Of a DNA stretch of 5,780 nt, positions 5,661 through 5,780 are shown one piece after another (positions within the stretch are counted from its first letter, which is position 1; every line of letters starts with the position of its first letter). Origin of the DNA: an uncultured Eubacteriales bacterium (GTDB taxonomy: Bacteria; Bacillota; Clostridia; Oscillospirales; Oscillospiraceae); contig URAL01000058.1 of assembly GCA_900545805.1 (NCBI GenBank), positions 1-5,780 on the forward strand, in the 5' to 3' direction. The position numbers were made by a program, and so were the translations under genes. The notes beneath the pieces are model-generated. The model searched no databases. It was not told where the DNA came from and saw nothing but the letters and a program-made list of their open reading frames with translations.

Positions 5661-5780
5661 TGCCTTTGAACCTTGAAAATCGAATAGATATTCAACAGGT
5701 ACATTCCTGATCGGGGGTGAAAGCTCCAGCCGGATGAAGGTGCGCCACGAACTTCCTGCCCACAAGGGTTATCACGGAAA
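5661..5780 (+). ncRNA. Possible 5' part of a group II intron (domain I-like structured RNA), continuing past the window
   Basis: No protein frame fits here, but the sequence folds in short consecutive stems. CAGG (5696-5699) pairs with CCTG (5706-5709). GGGGT (5714-5718) pairs with GCTCC (5723-5727), with two wobbles, around a GAAA tetraloop. GGATGAAGG (5732-5740) and a CAAGGG motif (5763-5768) follow. The order GGGTGAAAG..CC, GAAGG, then CAAGGGT is what I know from domain I of bacterial group II introns, where the last motif usually reads GCAAGGGTGTCC. Against this, no GTGYG 5' boundary is visible before the GAAA-capped stem (the only GTGCG, at 5740, lies inside the motif run), and the reverse transcriptase and domain V would lie beyond the window. 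CCTTGAAAATCGAATAG (5671-5687) is also present; it resembles strings in Firmicutes rRNA spacers. Another structured RNA remains possible. Confidence 0.38.

Noticed and set aside
5367..5669. A 100-codon + strand open frame in the 3' region
   Set aside because: It starts at a TTG inside the terminator T-tract with no ribosome binding site, runs through several hairpins and a second terminator, and shows no recognisable protein motif.
5640..5780. A tRNA, tmRNA, RNase P RNA or SRP RNA gene
   Set aside because: No TTCRANYC arm, no CCA end, and none of the start or core motifs I know for those RNAs could be placed.
1..5780. A CRISPR array, defence system or prophage
   Set aside because: No regularly spaced repeats are present, and all identified genes are core metabolism or translation genes.

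Overview
The window reads as a chromosomal housekeeping segment of an anaerobic, probably gut-associated Clostridia member (Oscillospiraceae/Ruminococcaceae-like). The evidence is the style of the TrmD, RsmA and pyruvate phosphate dikinase (PPDK) sequences, the fairly high GC in genes combined with AT-rich intergenic DNA, and strong GAGG/AAGGA ribosome binding sites. The lineage is an inference from protein style, not from a database search. All genes lie on the + strand.

Positions 1-2499 form one compact translation/ribosome-maturation cluster. It holds the 3' end of rimM (30S assembly factor), then trmD (tRNA m1G37 methyltransferase) fused in frame to a C-terminal GNAT acetyltransferase domain, then rsmA/ksgA (16S rRNA A1518/A1519 dimethyltransferase). 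Gaps are 6 and 10 nt, so the three are very probably co-transcribed and translationally coupled. The usual rimM-trmD-rplS order is not kept: rsmA sits where rplS is expected.

Positions 2500-2651 are an AT-rich spacer that probably carries the ppdK promoter, although no clean -35/-10 pair is visible. Positions 2652-5285 encode a full-length PPDK (877 aa) with all key residues intact. Its codon use (AAG, ATC, CGC) is that of a highly expressed gene, in contrast to the ATA/AGG-tolerant upstream genes.

Positions 5286-5780 contain no convincing protein gene but are dense in structure. There is a strong terminator 42 nt after ppdK, a perfect 15-bp hairpin that reuses that terminator's U-tract as its 5' arm, two small hairpins, a larger hairpin with a 13-bp outer stem and T-tract, a second strong terminator, and a 16-bp A/T palindrome. 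The last ~120 nt look like structured RNA: a GAAA-capped stem followed by a CAAGGG motif, arranged as in domain I of bacterial group II introns. If so, a retroelement begins at the right edge, downstream of terminators, which is where group IIC introns typically insert. This is the most speculative call and depends on sequence beyond the window.
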